This document shows positions 21,241 through 30,541 of a stretch of 33,725 bases of DNA, piece by piece. How positions within the stretch are numbered: the stretch's first letter is position 1; every line of letters starts with the position of its first letter. The notes below the pieces were generated by a model that was not told where the DNA came from, searched no databases, and saw only the letters and a program-made list of their open reading frames with translations. Source of the stretch: Emiliania huxleyi CCMP1516 (taxonomy: Eukaryota; Haptophyta; Isochrysidales; Noelaerhabdaceae); the NCBI RefSeq assembly GCF_000372725.1, contig NW_005200249.1:10277-44001 (forward strand), in the 5' to 3' direction. The position numbers and the translations under genes are program-made.

Positions 21241-22213
21241 ATGTGTATTATGCGCTCTTCCTGCGCGCGCCGGCTTTGTTCGGCGGATGTAGCAAAAAAG
21301 AATCGGCTGCGTGCGCGGTGCGGTGCGGCGCTGCGGACGCGTGCGGGTGTGTGCGTGTCATGACTCATGTGGCTACAGCAAGTCCAAGTGAGAGAGAGAC
21401 CATGAGAGAGATTTTTAGCAATCCAAACGAGACCATCCGTCTGTATTATTATTAACAACGTCAACGAAGGCGCTCTCAAAAAAGAATTTTACACAAATTT
21501 ATATTGCCTTCCGCGTTAAAATCCCTGTGTGGTGTGGCGGCGTGCCGTGGTAGGGTGCCCACAGGACCCAAAAAAAGAAAGGAAAAAAGAAATGGGCCGC
21601 TCCCGATCGCAGCACTTCGTGTTGGAGAGTCGAGATATTGAGAGTGTGACTAGGAGGGTGGGACGCTGGGGATTCTCAAAGGTATACCCTTGGAATGGCC
21701 GGATCCGGCCTTAAGAGTACGAGATCGCGCGCGCTTCGCGCGCTGCACCGCCTATTCTCCGCGGCTGTGTGACGACGCGTGCCGTGTGCCAGTAGAGTTG
21801 GGCGCGCGCGGCGCGACGGCGCCCGCGAGGGAAGGCGCGGGTGCAGCGGCCGCCGGCGGCCGTACCGCCCGCCAGCCGGCGCAGCAGCGGCCAGCGCAGC
21901 GGCCGCCGGCGCAGCAGCCAGAGCAGCCGGTGCGCGCCTTGTGAGGCGAGTACTGCCGCCCGGCAGCCTCGAAGCGGCCGGGCGGCAGTACTCGTTCGAA
22001 CTTTGCGAGCCGTGCGCGCGCCGAGGCGCCCGCGGCGCGCGCCCGCCCGGCTGCCAGTAGGAGGCGGCGCAATATGGCCTATAGTACAGCCCTTGAGGAG
22101 GAGGAAGAGGCTGGCTGGCAGTGCTGTATGCCGCCGAGGGGCAGTTTTGGGGTGCTGACCCACGCCCAGGGGGCTGCAGAACGCGTCCGCAGCCGGGACA
22201 ACCCGCCCCCCCA
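21241..22213. other. Region upstream of TerD gene; no supported gene
   Basis: It includes the TerD 5' flank with CAAAAAAGAATC (21293-21304; minus-strand GATTCTTTTTTG), a second GAATTTTACAC-type motif at 21486-21497, and a purine-rich AAAAAAAGAAAGGAAAAAAG run near 21572. 21543-21572 (CCGTGGTAGGGTGCCCACAG onward) recurs inverted at about 24990-25020. 21720-22070 is extremely GC-rich and palindromic. Confidence 0.5.
21947..21994. repeat. 17-bp perfect hairpin
   Basis: CGAGTACTGCCGCCCGG (21947-21963) pairs exactly with CCGGGCGGCAGTACTCG (21978-21994) around a 14-nt loop, inside a GC-rich tract with other imperfect palindromes. Confidence 0.93.
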
Positions 22214-22802
22214 GTCGAGGCCGGCAGGGTTCGTGAGTGAATTTTCACACTTTCACTTTCACATGTGAATTCATGTGAATTTCACATGAAACGTTTCGGC
22301 CGCCCCCGTTTCACTGAAAATTTCACAAGTTCGACTACTTTCGAAGGCTCTGGCATCTCCGAGGCGGCAGCGGCGGAGGCGGCAGCAGTCGAAACCGGTT
22401 TCGAGGCGGCAGCGGCGGAGGCGGCACAGCGGAGAGAGCGGCGGTGCGCCTACCACTGCCGGCACCGGTAGGGATCTCTGTGCCACCAATGCCGCGCGTT
22501 CCTGCTTCCCTGCAGCGAGGCCGTGGTCAAGGCCGTGGTCGTCCCCAAGGCTCAAAGAGCAGGGGCCCGCCCTCACTGCATCAAAACGCGGTGAAAGCAA
22601 GGAAGTGTAGAAAGGAAAGAGCCCACAATAACTCTAGCGAGAGGAGGTGCAGCTTGGTTCGTGTCCTCGGGCGCTCGAGGACGTGTGTGTTGCCTCAATG
22701 TTCTTTTAATGCGCGCCCCCGCCGAAATACACTGCAAATACACCATACACGCGAGATGCGTCGGCAGCGACGCGCACGACCTCTTAAGAAGCACCGTGTC
22801 GT

Positions 22803-22853
22803 TAGGATTAGGGTTAGGGTTAGGGTTAGAATTAGGGTTAGGGTTAGGGTCAG
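22803..22853. repeat. Interstitial TTAGGG array 1
   Basis: About eight TTAGGG-type units with variants (TTAGGA, TTAGAA). Confidence 0.95.
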
Positions 22854-22972
22854 AGAGCGTTCAAGCCGTTGTGCAGCTCCTAAGAGAATGGTCCGGTTTG
22901 GGCCGAAACCAAATGGAGGAATCAGCGGTCCGTCGACACGAGCTCTCGGTGAATGCTTTGGGTTCTTCGGGC

Positions 22973-23028
22973 TAGGGTTAGGGTTAGGGTTAGGGTTAGG
23001 GTTAGGGTTAGGATTAGGGTTAGGGTAA
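22973..23028. repeat. Interstitial TTAGGG array 2
   Basis: About nine TTAGGG-type units, mostly perfect, 120 bp from the first array and in the same orientation. Confidence 0.95.
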
Positions 23029-23124
23029 GGGGTTGGTTGTCGTCGCGCGCTCTCGATATCTGGCTAAGACAGAGACACAGCAGCAGAGGCGACCCAAGCG
23101 ACACATCAGAGCATGGATGCTTGG

Positions 23125-24292
23125 GGGCGCGAGCCGCCATCTTGGACTGTGAGGCGAGTATTTGCAACCGGGAGCTCGCCGCCGCCCCTACACCGCCGCC
23201 GCCGCCCTCCCGGTGGCAAATAATAGCCCAAGTCGAAGAGTGCGCCCCGCCCTCGGTATCTGGGCGGCAGGCGGGACTAGAGAGGCACGCTGGTGCACGG
23301 ATGGGGGGGCGAGCCGCCATCTTGGACTGTGAGGCGAGTATTTGCAACCGGGAGCTCGCCGCCGCCCCTACACCGCCGCGGCCGCCCTCCCGGTGGCAAA
23401 TAATAGCCCAAGTCGAAGAGTGCGCCCCGCCCTCGGTATCTGGGCGGCAGGCGGGGCTAGGGTGGCACGCTGGTGCGCGGATGGGGGCGCGAGCCGCCAT
23501 CTTGGACTGTGAGGCGAGTATTTGCAACCGGGAGCTCGCCGCCGCCCCTACACCGCCGCGGCCGCCCTCCCGGTGGCAAATAATAGCCCAAGTCGAAGAG
23601 TGCGCCCCGCCCTCGGTATCTGGGCGGCAGGCGGGGCTAGAGAGGCACGCTGGTGCGCGGATGGGGGCGCGAGCCGCCATCTTGGACTGTGAGGCGAGTA
23701 TTTGCAACCGGGAGCTCGCCGCCGCCCCTACACCGCCGCCGCCGCCCTCCCGGTGGCAAATAATAGCCCAAGTCGAAGAATGCGCCCCGCCCTCGGTATC
23801 TGGGCGGCAGGCGGGGCTAGAGTGGCACGCTGGTGCGCGGATGGGGGCGCGAGCCGCCATCTTGGACTGTGAGGCGAGTATTTGCAACCGGGAGCTCGCC
23901 ACCGCCCCTACACCGCCGCGGCCGCCCTCCCGGTGGCAAATAATAGCCCAAGTCGAAGAGTGCGCCCCGCCCTCGGTATCTGGGCGGCAGGCGGGGCTAG
24001 AGTGGCACGCTGGTGCGCGGATGGGGGCGCGAGCCGCCATCTTGGACTGTGAGGCGAGTATTTGCAACCGGGAGCTCGCCGCCGCCCCTACACCGCCGCG
24101 GCCGCCCTCCCGGTGGCAAATAATAGCCCAAGTCGAAGAGTGCGCCCCGCCCTCGGTATCTGGGCGGCAGGCGGGGCTAGAGTGGCACGCTGGTGCGCGG
24201 ATGGGGGCGCGAGCCGCCATCTTGGACTGTGAGGCGAGTATTTGCAACCGGGAGCTCGCCGCCGCCCCTACACCGCCGCGGCCGCCCTCCCG
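23125..24292. repeat. 180-bp tandem repeat, about 6.5 copies
   Basis: Copies recur at exact 180-bp spacing (the GAGCCGCCATCTTGGACTGT block at 23131, 23311, 23491, 23671, 23851, 24031 and 24211). They differ at only a handful of positions, such as GCCGCC/GCGGCC and CTAGAGAG/CTAGAGTG. Because 180 is a multiple of three, long open frames exist on both strands; I do not treat these as genes. Confidence 0.97.
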
Positions 24293-24297
24293 ATGCG

Positions 24298-24315
24298 TCG
24301 AGAGTCGACTCTCGA
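24298..24315. repeat. 18-bp perfect palindrome at satellite end
   Basis: TCGAGAGTCGACTCTCGA is self-complementary over its full length and lies directly after the last partial satellite copy. Confidence 0.95.
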
Positions 24316-24328
24316 CTGCTGAGAGAGT

Positions 24329-24459
24329 TCATCCCACCATCAGCACCGTATTCGCCCACAGCATGCCATGAGATTCATATAGGTCTAGTGTACACATCAG
24401 CTCAGCGAGACCAATATCTCCAGCCTCCTTCATCTTGGCTGCTGCTTGGGAGCCATCAC
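24329..24459 (-). pseudogene. Isolated exon-like fragment, probably captured
   Basis: On the minus strand, after an acceptor-like CACTTGCACAG|G, the frame reads GDGSQAAAKMKEAGDIGLAE then LMCTLDLYESHGMLWANTVL and stops at 24329. Its codon use is less G/C-ending than the local genes. It lies inside the composite element, between the satellite and the right terminal repeat, with no partner exons in the window. I do not recognise the parent gene. Confidence 0.5.
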
Positions 24460-24645
24460 CTGTGCAAGTGAGTGTCAGAGTGGTCGGAACTCGGTGGGAG
24501 CATCCGTCATCATTCACGTTCACACGACTCTTCACACTCGCTCGAAAAAGTGAAATTTTGTTTCACATGAAATGTGAAGTGAAAGTGAAAGTGAAACCGA
24601 TTCGCTGTTTCCATGTGAAATCACGAACCCTGGAGGCCGGTCGAA

Positions 24646-25078
24646 GCCCACTTGGGAGCAGCCATGAGGAGTCCTCTTGGTGCTCCTGGCGGCCGTTGGA
24701 ATGGCGAGCGCGCGCCGATGGGGGGGGGGGGGGTCTTGCTTGCTCCACACCGAGCGCCATCGGTCCGGACCGGTGCTCCCACCGAGGGTAGGCCTGCACA
24801 AGGTCTGAGCCGCGGGCGCTCGGCGCCAAGTGCAGTGTCACGCTCGCGCTGGAGCGGGTCACAATGGGAAACCCTCGTTTCCTATGAACTCGGTCCCCCA
24901 ACGGAAGAGGCCTCTCTCCTATTGGAACAATCCAACATCAGATTTGCCTCGTGCGTCCCTTTTTGAGCCGGAAAGCTATTTTCTTTTGGGTCCTGTGGGC
25001 ACCCTAGCCGTGGCCTCCCATCCCTCCCTTGCGTTGTTTTTTCGCCTTTGTCTCTTGGTTTCCCCTCCTATGCGCCAC
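24646..25078. other. Intergenic flank of Sec14-like gene; no supported gene
   Basis: It includes a 14-G run (24720-24733) and, at 25013-25040, a plus-strand CCTCCCATCCCTCCCTTGCG block matching the shared upstream module in minus orientation. The neighbouring CCTGTGGGCACCCTAGCCGT recurs (inverted) at 21545-21565. Confidence 0.55.
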
Positions 25079-26374
25079 TCAGCCGCCCCCTTGGGAGCTC
25101 GCCTTCCGCACGGCCGCGAGCACCTCTCGCGTGCTCCTGTCGGACAGCGCGTCGCTGAGGCTCGCCGGGGGGAAGGCACCGGGCTGGCCGCGGCACTGGC
25201 TCGCCACCGCCTCGAGCCACGCAGCCATGGGCGGGTCGGACTGCCACCGCAGCGCCGAGTGCCTCTGCCGCGCCGCCTCGCCGCGCACGACGCAGATCTT
25301 CCGCTTGGTCACCGGGTCGATGAGAGGCTCGAGGGTGCGGTAGAGGGCGTGGAAGAGTCGCGGCGGGTCGAGGAGCACGATCTCTGCCAGCCGCTCCGGG
25401 AAGTGGTTCGCAAACATCGGCAGCGCGGTCGAGCCCATGCGCGGGTTCATGTCTACTCAACGAATTGTCATCTTATTAGGTCGCCGGCATCCTGCACGGC
25501 GGGCGCCGAGGAGGCTGTGATCCTCTCATCCCAAACCCGCGAAAGTCGATGATCCAGACATACCTGCCCGCTGCCGCGCCTCCGTCAAAGAGTCGCTCGA
25601 GCTCGAAGGCCATGTGCATGCAGTTGTCTCGCACGGTCTTGTCTGAGGCGCGCCCGGCGGCGGAGTAGACGACGGGCAGCCCGCGCGAGTCGTCCCCCAC
25701 GCGCATGAAGCAGTGCGAGCGTGGGTCCGCCTGACCACAGGCAGTCTGGAGCCGTGAAGAGCTCAAATGCAGCCCGATGGCCAGCCCGCCGGCACATCTC
25801 GGCGCGGCATCTCTGCTACTCTCGCCTCGCAGGCCTCGCAGCGCGGCAGCCCTCCTCCCTCCCCGCAGGCGGGAGCAATGTGTCGCCGCCGCCACGCCAG
25901 CGTCGCCTCGAGCATGATGAAGGCGAGCTGCTCGTTCCCTGTTGACGTGTGGTGGACGTGTCGTGGAAGTGTGCTCCCTGACGCAATAGAGGAGCGCTGC
26001 TCGTCGCCGTCTCGCGCGCGCAGGTAGCGGAGCAGCGTCTCCTCGGAGAGGAAGCGTTGCTCCGACTCGGACAGCGGCGAGAGGTCCGAAGCGACTCGCC
26101 TGAGACGGGTATGGAGAGGGCTCAAGCGGGACGCGAGGCGGGGGTCGCGAGAGCTCGCTGTCGTCTTGCGCCGCTGGAGGGAACCGAGGTGCGCTAGTGC
26201 GAGCCGGTGCCGCTCCTCCTCCTCAGGCATCTTTTCTGCTAATTGTCCGGCCACCGCCGCAGGCATGGCACCAGCAGCTTCGGCAGAGGGATCGCACGCG
26301 CCGTCGAGGGCGCCAGTAGCGGCTGGAGGGTCGCACAGCTCGGGAGTTGCCGGCCGTGAGCGGAGCCAACGCAT
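25079..26374 (-). CDS. Sec14-like CRAL-TRIO domain protein, four exons
   Basis: Exons 26374-26008, 25938-25826, 25730-25523 and 25452-25079 keep frame and give 353 residues. Sec14-like proteins bind phosphatidylinositol or other lipids and link lipid metabolism to trafficking. Seen in order: SEETLLRYLRARD then AFIMLEATLAWRRRH (CRAL-TRIO N), CFMRVGDDSRGLPVVYSAAG, YVWIIDFRGFGMRDMNPRMG, FANHFPERLAEIVLLDPP and LYRTLEPLIDPVTKRKICVV (lipid-binding domain). The N-terminal 100 residues are Ala-rich and variable. Introns 1 and 2 have GC donors; intron 3 needs a GA donor (AGAG|GATCAC) to give the expected FGMRDMNPRM, so it appears to be GA-AG. The ATG is shared-promoter side, 153 bp from the thioredoxin gene. 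Confidence 0.9.
25731..25761 (-). repeat. Intron-end motif variant in Sec14-like intron 2
   Basis: On the minus strand the intron ends CTCTTCACGGCTCCAGACTG then CCTGTGGTCAG. It is related to CTCTTCAC...GCTGTGAACAG. Confidence 0.65.
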
Positions 26375-26527
26375 AGACACACACGTCGAAGGCGAAAAAA
26401 GAAATTCGCTTCGGTCGAGGTCTCCCATCCCCCCCTTGTAATAGCTAATTTTTTCTTTCTCTCTCGGAGAGTCACAAAGCCCTGCCCCCGTGCACGGCGC
26501 GTTCTTCCTCGTCGTCATCCCGTGCAA
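26375..26527. promoter_or_regulatory. Divergent promoter between Sec14-like and thioredoxin genes
   Basis: Only 153 bp separate the two ATGs. On the minus strand it holds AAGGGGGGATGGGAG then GCGAATTTCTTTTTTCGCC, the same two blocks as upstream of 14926 and 30894. On the plus strand it holds TAATTTTTTCTTTCTCTCTC before the thioredoxin start. Confidence 0.6.
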
Positions 26528-27258
26528 ATGCACCCCCTCCTCTGGTGGGCCGCTGTCGCCGTCGCCGCCTGGTGCTGTGTCCAGGTCGTCGCATGCGTTG
26601 TCGGACGCTGCCTGATGGGCCGCAGGCCCTTCCCTGATTGCGGCGGCAAGGCGCGTCACGGCTGCTGCCTGCCCACGACCGCCGCTGGCGGTGCGCCCTC
26701 TCACCGTCAACCGGCTCCGCAGGTGACCACCGTCCGAAGCGCGCAGGAGTGGGAGAGCCTCCTCGCCGCCGCCGCCGCCGCAGGCGAGCGGGTGCTGATA
26801 GACTGCTACGCGACGTGGTGCCCGCCCTGCCGCACGGCGGCGCCCGCCTTTGCCCGGATGAGCTACCAGTACGCCGGCTGCCGCTTTGCCAAGCTGGACG
26901 TCGACGCCGCGCGCGATCTGGCGGCCTCGCTGCAGGCGCCGCTGGTGACAGGCTGGTGGACGCTGCGACGAGGGCTGACGGGCGGCCTCCTGCTCCTCTG
27001 CAGGTGCGCGCGATGCCAACCTTCCTCCTGTTCGGCGTCCCCGCGCCCGGCTGCCCGCACATGGTCAAGCTGGACGGCTGCCAGGGTTGGGATGAGGGGC
27101 GGGTGCGTTCGCTCCTCGAGTCGCGCGGCGTGGCGCGGCGGCCGATCGCGGAGGCGGAGGCGGAGGAGGAGGCGGACCGCGCCGCCGCCGCAGCCGAGTC
27201 AGACTGCTGCGAGGGGGAGCGGTGTCGGCTGGTGAAGTCGCCGCAGGACCACGTGTGA
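26528..27258 (+). CDS. Membrane-anchored thioredoxin-like protein, two exons
   Basis: Exons 26528-26935 and 27004-27258 (TGA) give 220 residues. The thioredoxin fold carries the redox motif in VLIDCYATWCPPCRTAAPAF (WCPPC), followed by FAKLDVDAARDLAASLQ and, after the intron, VRAMPTFLLFG with the cis-Pro loop. An N-terminal hydrophobic stretch (LLWWAAVAVAAWCCVQVVAC) should be a signal anchor, placing the domain in the ER/secretory lumen or outside. The C-terminus is Glu/Ala-rich with CCEGERC cysteines. The intron (68 bp) has a GC donor, and its start GCGCCGCTGG loosely echoes the exon start GTGCGCGCGA. The ATG at 26528 is the first in frame just before the anchor. Confidence 0.92.
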
Positions 27259-27352
27259 CCGGAGCGGAAGCGCTGATGCGGAACCGGGGCAGTGAGCCTT
27301 GCATTTTTTATGTTCTCCCCGCTGCGAGTGGATTCTTTAAATAAAGCCGTTT
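27259..27352 (+). terminator. Putative 3' end of thioredoxin gene
   Basis: A T-rich ATTTTTTATG and a canonical-looking AATAAA (27340-27345) follow the stop codon by about 85 bp, just before the inverted-repeat element at 27353. Confidence 0.45.
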
Positions 27353-28272
27353 CGGAGTAGTGGGGGAAATGGTGATTTTTGAATGAACGCCTCGCGCAAA
27401 ACCACCGCTACCATGCCAAAGAAGACCCTTGTGGGCTATCCAGAACACCTAAGATCATGCCCTAGCTCTAAAGTGGGCCCGAGATACGCCAGCTAAACCC
27501 CGGATTTTTTCCGGCAGCGGGCCACACATGGCCGGCTACCCAAGCGGGTCGCACGGAGACACAGGAAGGCTGCCGCAAGCCGCCTCCGGGTGCAGGGGCC
27601 CGGCGCGGTGGGCGGGGGCAACGACCCGGTAGCTGGCCGCGCCTCTCCCCCCCCCCCGTCGCCGCTGCACCCCTTGCCGCGGCCCTCGTCGCTGCTGTAG
27701 CGACAACAGCCGCGGCACGAGGTCAGAACGCGGCCTCGGAGAGCTCGAGCGAAGGCGCCGACGGTGGCAGCCGTGGTAGTGGTTTATGGTAGAAGGCTCC
27801 TGAGCCGTCGGGCACCACGCTCGACGTCGCCGAGCAGCCGCACCTGTCGCGAGCGCCTGCGCGTCGGGCGCTGCCGGCTCGACCTCCATTTTCGGCGAGG
27901 TGTCGGGCGCGGCGGGCGGCTCCGGCGCCTCGGTGGCGACCGTGGGCTCGGTGGTCGCCTTGGGCTGCCTGTGGATGTTGTCGTTGGCTGATTTCTTATG
28001 CTTCTTGCCCGTTCGGCCGAGGCCTCGGTTGCGAGGCATCTCGGTACACGCGACGGCAGCACGACGTACACGACGAGGACGGCTCCTTGATGGCGACCTG
28101 CAGCAGGACGGTGCGCATGTTTGGAGCGTGGTAGCGGACGCATCGGGCCTAGCCCGGGGCCGTGGCGTGTACCGAGAGGCTGGTCTACCGAACACTTTTG
28201 GTGCATACCGGCCCGGAAGAGCGGCCCGGAAAAAATTTATTGGCACACTGAGCCATTTCCCCCACTATTCGG
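27353..28272. mobile_element. Inverted-repeat element, 0.92 kb, with embedded ORF
   Basis: CGGAGTAGTGGGGGAAATGG (27353-27372) is repeated inverted at 28253-28272 (18 of 20 bases; 15 innermost identical). ATTTTTTCCGG-containing sequence just inside (27502-27515 and 28225-28238) is also inverted. No clear target duplication was found. It encloses a minus-strand frame that starts MPRNRGLGRTGKKHKKSAND. Confidence 0.62.
27536..28039 (-). CDS. Lys-rich ORF inside the 27353-28272 element
   Basis: A 167-residue frame from ATG 28039. Its first 70 residues look protein-like: MPRNRGLGRTGKKHKKSAND, then a Pro/Glu/Ala-rich stretch with PPAAPDTSPKMEVEPAAPDA. After about residue 80 it becomes Arg-rich and non-descript, so an intron or decay is likely there. 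I do not recognise the family. A basic N-terminus on a transposon-borne ORF could be a captured host exon or a remnant of an element protein. Confidence 0.35.
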   Translation of the reverse strand: MPRNRGLGRTGKKHKKSANDNIHRQPKATTEPTVATEAPEPPAAPDTSPKMEVEPAAPDAQALATGAAARRRRAWCPTAQEPSTINHYHGCHRRRLRSSSPRPRSDLVPRLLSLQQRRGPRQGVQRRRGGGRGAASYRVVAPAHRAGPLHPEAACGSLPVSPCDPLG

Positions 28273-28442
28273 AGACTTTTACTGATACTGTACGTAGATC
28301 GTAGTCACTAGTCTGAGAGAAAGTCTGTACTGATGGACCAGTATATGGAGTAGGCTGTGTAGAGCTATCAAACGTTAAGAGCTGAACAGTGTTGCTAGTG
28401 TTAACAGTAACAACACAGTCAACAGAACAACAGAGTTGTCAA
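28273..28442. other. Short AT-richer spacer between two inverted-repeat elements
   Basis: No gene. It contains AACA/GTTG-rich sequence (TGTTAACAGTAACAACACAG) unlike the surrounding GC-rich DNA. Confidence 0.5.
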
Positions 28443-28942
28443 GCGCAGCAAAACTGGCCCCAGGTTTTTGGGCTCGGGGGTATACCCAAACTGATCGTGA
28501 AAACTCATAGCACGAATTGGTTTCGTCGCAGAGCATAACTCATAAGAGTCCCTCTGAAGTTTGCGCCCGGAGGCGCCTCTTTTTGCTCGCCAGCCCTCCG
28601 CTCAACGGCCGTCGCGCGTCCACCTTGTGATTTTTGGGTCAAAATCGTCCCGATTTCATAATGTTCGTTCGTACGTGCATCCGCGGCGCCCAGCGCGGTG
28701 CCAGCGGCTCCCATACCTCTAAGAGGCCACCCACCTCCGTATAGACCCTTATATCCGCGGTTTACGCCCAATAGAGGCAGCTGCAAGAGGGCCCGGACGG
28801 GCACTGCGGCACACACTGCTCGCTGCTCGGCCATGCGGTAGCGTCTGGTGATGCCGCCCCTGCGCGGGCGGGGGCGTCTCGCTCGGCAGCAACTGCGCCG
28901 CGCAGCGCAGGTTCGAGGGTCGCGGTGGGTGGGTACACTGGA

Positions 28943-28983
28943 AGACGTAGCGGTCGAGAAAGCGCTCAGCGACCGCTACGTCT
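28943..28983. repeat. 14-bp hairpin inside the 28443-29802 element
   Basis: AGACGTAGCGGTCG (28943-28956) pairs with CGACCGCTACGTCT (28970-28983) around a 13-nt loop. Confidence 0.92.
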
Positions 28984-29396
28984 CGAGGATGGAGCCGTCG
29001 CGCGGACCCGACCGGCCGACCGGCAGTAGCAGCAGGCGCCGGAGGGCGCGGGAGGCAGCGGCGACACCTCGGGCCAGAAGCGCGAGCCCTAGGCTGGTGA
29101 GGGGGCCCGCTCATGCGTAAACGGCTCTGGGACTTAGCTAAATCGCGCATCGAAATCGGGACGATTTTGCCAGGGCACCGTCACAAGGTGGTCCTGCCTT
29201 GCCGTCGCTGGGCGACTCGGAGCGCGATCGCCGCTCACGGTCCCAGCCCCGGCCGCGCTGCCCTGGCTCCGCGGCGTCGCGCTCGACCTTCCTCCCTACC
29301 AGGCTGGTCGGCGCCCCGAGAGCCCGCACCTGAGAGCTCGCTGCTCGGGCGGAGCAGACCTCGAACGAGCGCGAGGCGGCCGTCGAGGCGGAGCAT

Positions 29397-29437
29397 GTGC
29401 GGCCGCGCGTGTACGCCCCGTACACGCGCGGCCGCAC
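29397..29437. repeat. 19-bp hairpin with 3-nt loop inside the 28443-29802 element
   Basis: GTGCGGCCGCGCGTGTACG (29397-29415) pairs perfectly with its complement at 29419-29437 around CCC. It is nearly a perfect palindrome and should extrude readily. Confidence 0.95.
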
Positions 29438-29802
29438 GTGCGCGGACCGGTGCGGGAAGTCGCCTGGGCTGCCTGGCCGGCTCGGCCGTTTAAATTCCTC
29501 TCGCACTCGGCGGCTGCCCAGCGAGCTCAAAGTGCAGATCGGCACGTCGCTCGTGGCCGGAGCGCGTCGCCACGGAGGCGCAGTTGGCCACCGGCGCGAG
29601 CTCAGCGACCCAGGCATTCGCGCTCGGCTAGCAGGCGCCGCTCTGCGAGCGAGCGCGCTAACTCCCATTGCGCGGAGATACACGCGAGAACCGAAATCGA
29701 GACCGGAAATGACGTACGTCCTAGGACGGCCGACCATGAAAATGAAACCTATGCAGTGCGACGAAACCGAAGCCCAAAAACCTGGGGCCAGTTTTGCTGC
29801 GC

Positions 29803-30541
29803 AAGACGAACAGTTGTGCTTGTGCTGGGCTCCCCAACAACAGTATAGCTAACGTTAGGGGGGCCACCCCACCCTCCACATGACTCGATCGCCGTCGCTA
29901 CTACCGCCCTCTCCGCCGCCCTCGAAGGCGCCACCAGCATTACGGCCGCCTTCGTCCTCATTGATGCTGCCACCGCGGCCACCTCCTCGCTTCTGTGACG
30001 CTGCAGCGGCGAGGTGCCGTCGCCACGATCGCCGTCAGCGCTGCTGACAGCCTCGGAGCGTCGCCGTGGCCGCGTTCTGGTCTGCCCACGCTTCCCTAAA
30101 ACGTCTAGGACGAGCTCAGAGGCCAAGGGCGCGTCCTGTGGGACCATCTAGCTCTACTGGGTCCGCGATGGCGGTCGGCGCACCCCCGTCTCGAACGTGT
30201 GTGCTCTCTCGGTCTGTCTGTCAGCTGTTTCGGCTCGTGAGTCGATTTGTACCGGATTTCAATGTTAGTGGCAAAACCGCGGAACCAAAAAATGGCGTTT
30301 AATTTTGCGCACCTGTTGTCCGCCGCCTACGGCGGCGCTCCGCGCCGCTTGGGGCGCCTGCGACATCCTTTCCACCTTTCGGCGCTGCTGACCGTGCCAC
30401 ATGCTACTCAACTGACCGCCTGCATAGCTCGCGGCCTTATCATTGCTCATTCCCCTCTAGAATATGAATACGCCTTTGGTGTGCTCCCTGTGACACCCCG
30501 ACCTGTTGTCTCACCCTGGCTCCCAGGATCGTCCCGTGCCC
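29803..30541. other. Stretch without a supported gene
   Basis: Both strands have open frames of ordinary length only. 29880-29997 on the plus strand reads DSIAVATTALSAALEGATSI, an Ala/Ser/Thr-rich stretch that may be a gene remnant, but it is short and has no start or partner exon. 30230-30300 is AT-richer. Confidence 0.4.

Larger units (their letters stand above)
22214..24645. mobile_element. Composite inverted-repeat element with telomeric arrays and 180-bp satellite
   Basis: The ends are inverted relative to each other: CAGGGTTCGTGA followed by repeated TTTCAC motifs at 22225-22290, and the reverse complement (GTGAAA repeats, then TCACGAACCCTG) at 24545-24632, with GGCCGG-type sequence outside both. 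Between them lie two TTAGGG arrays, about 6.5 copies of a 180-bp repeat and an isolated coding exon. No transposase is visible, so I infer a large non-autonomous element. Confidence 0.72.
28443..29802. mobile_element. Inverted-repeat element, 1.36 kb, with internal inverted segments
   Basis: A perfect 32-bp inverted repeat (GCGCAGCAAAACTGGCCCCA... at 28443-28474 and its complement at 29771-29802) bounds the element. After a gap, GGTTTCGTCGCA (28519 region) matches inverted near 29758-29769. A third inverted pair, CACCTTGTGA...AAAATCGTCCCGATTTC, lies at about 28622-28659 and 29147-29188. Two strong hairpins occur inside. Open frames are Arg/Ser-rich and not convincing, so I infer a non-autonomous foldback-type element. 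Confidence 0.78.

Noticed and set aside
20604..21479. 291-codon minus-strand frame overlapping the TerD gene
   Set aside because: Out of frame with the TerD domain; Arg/Ser-rich composition typical of a shadow frame.
22922..24371. Two long open frames (441 and 472 codons) on opposite strands
   Set aside because: They are a by-product of a tandem repeat whose 180-bp period is divisible by three; codon use is not like the local genes and both strands are equally open.
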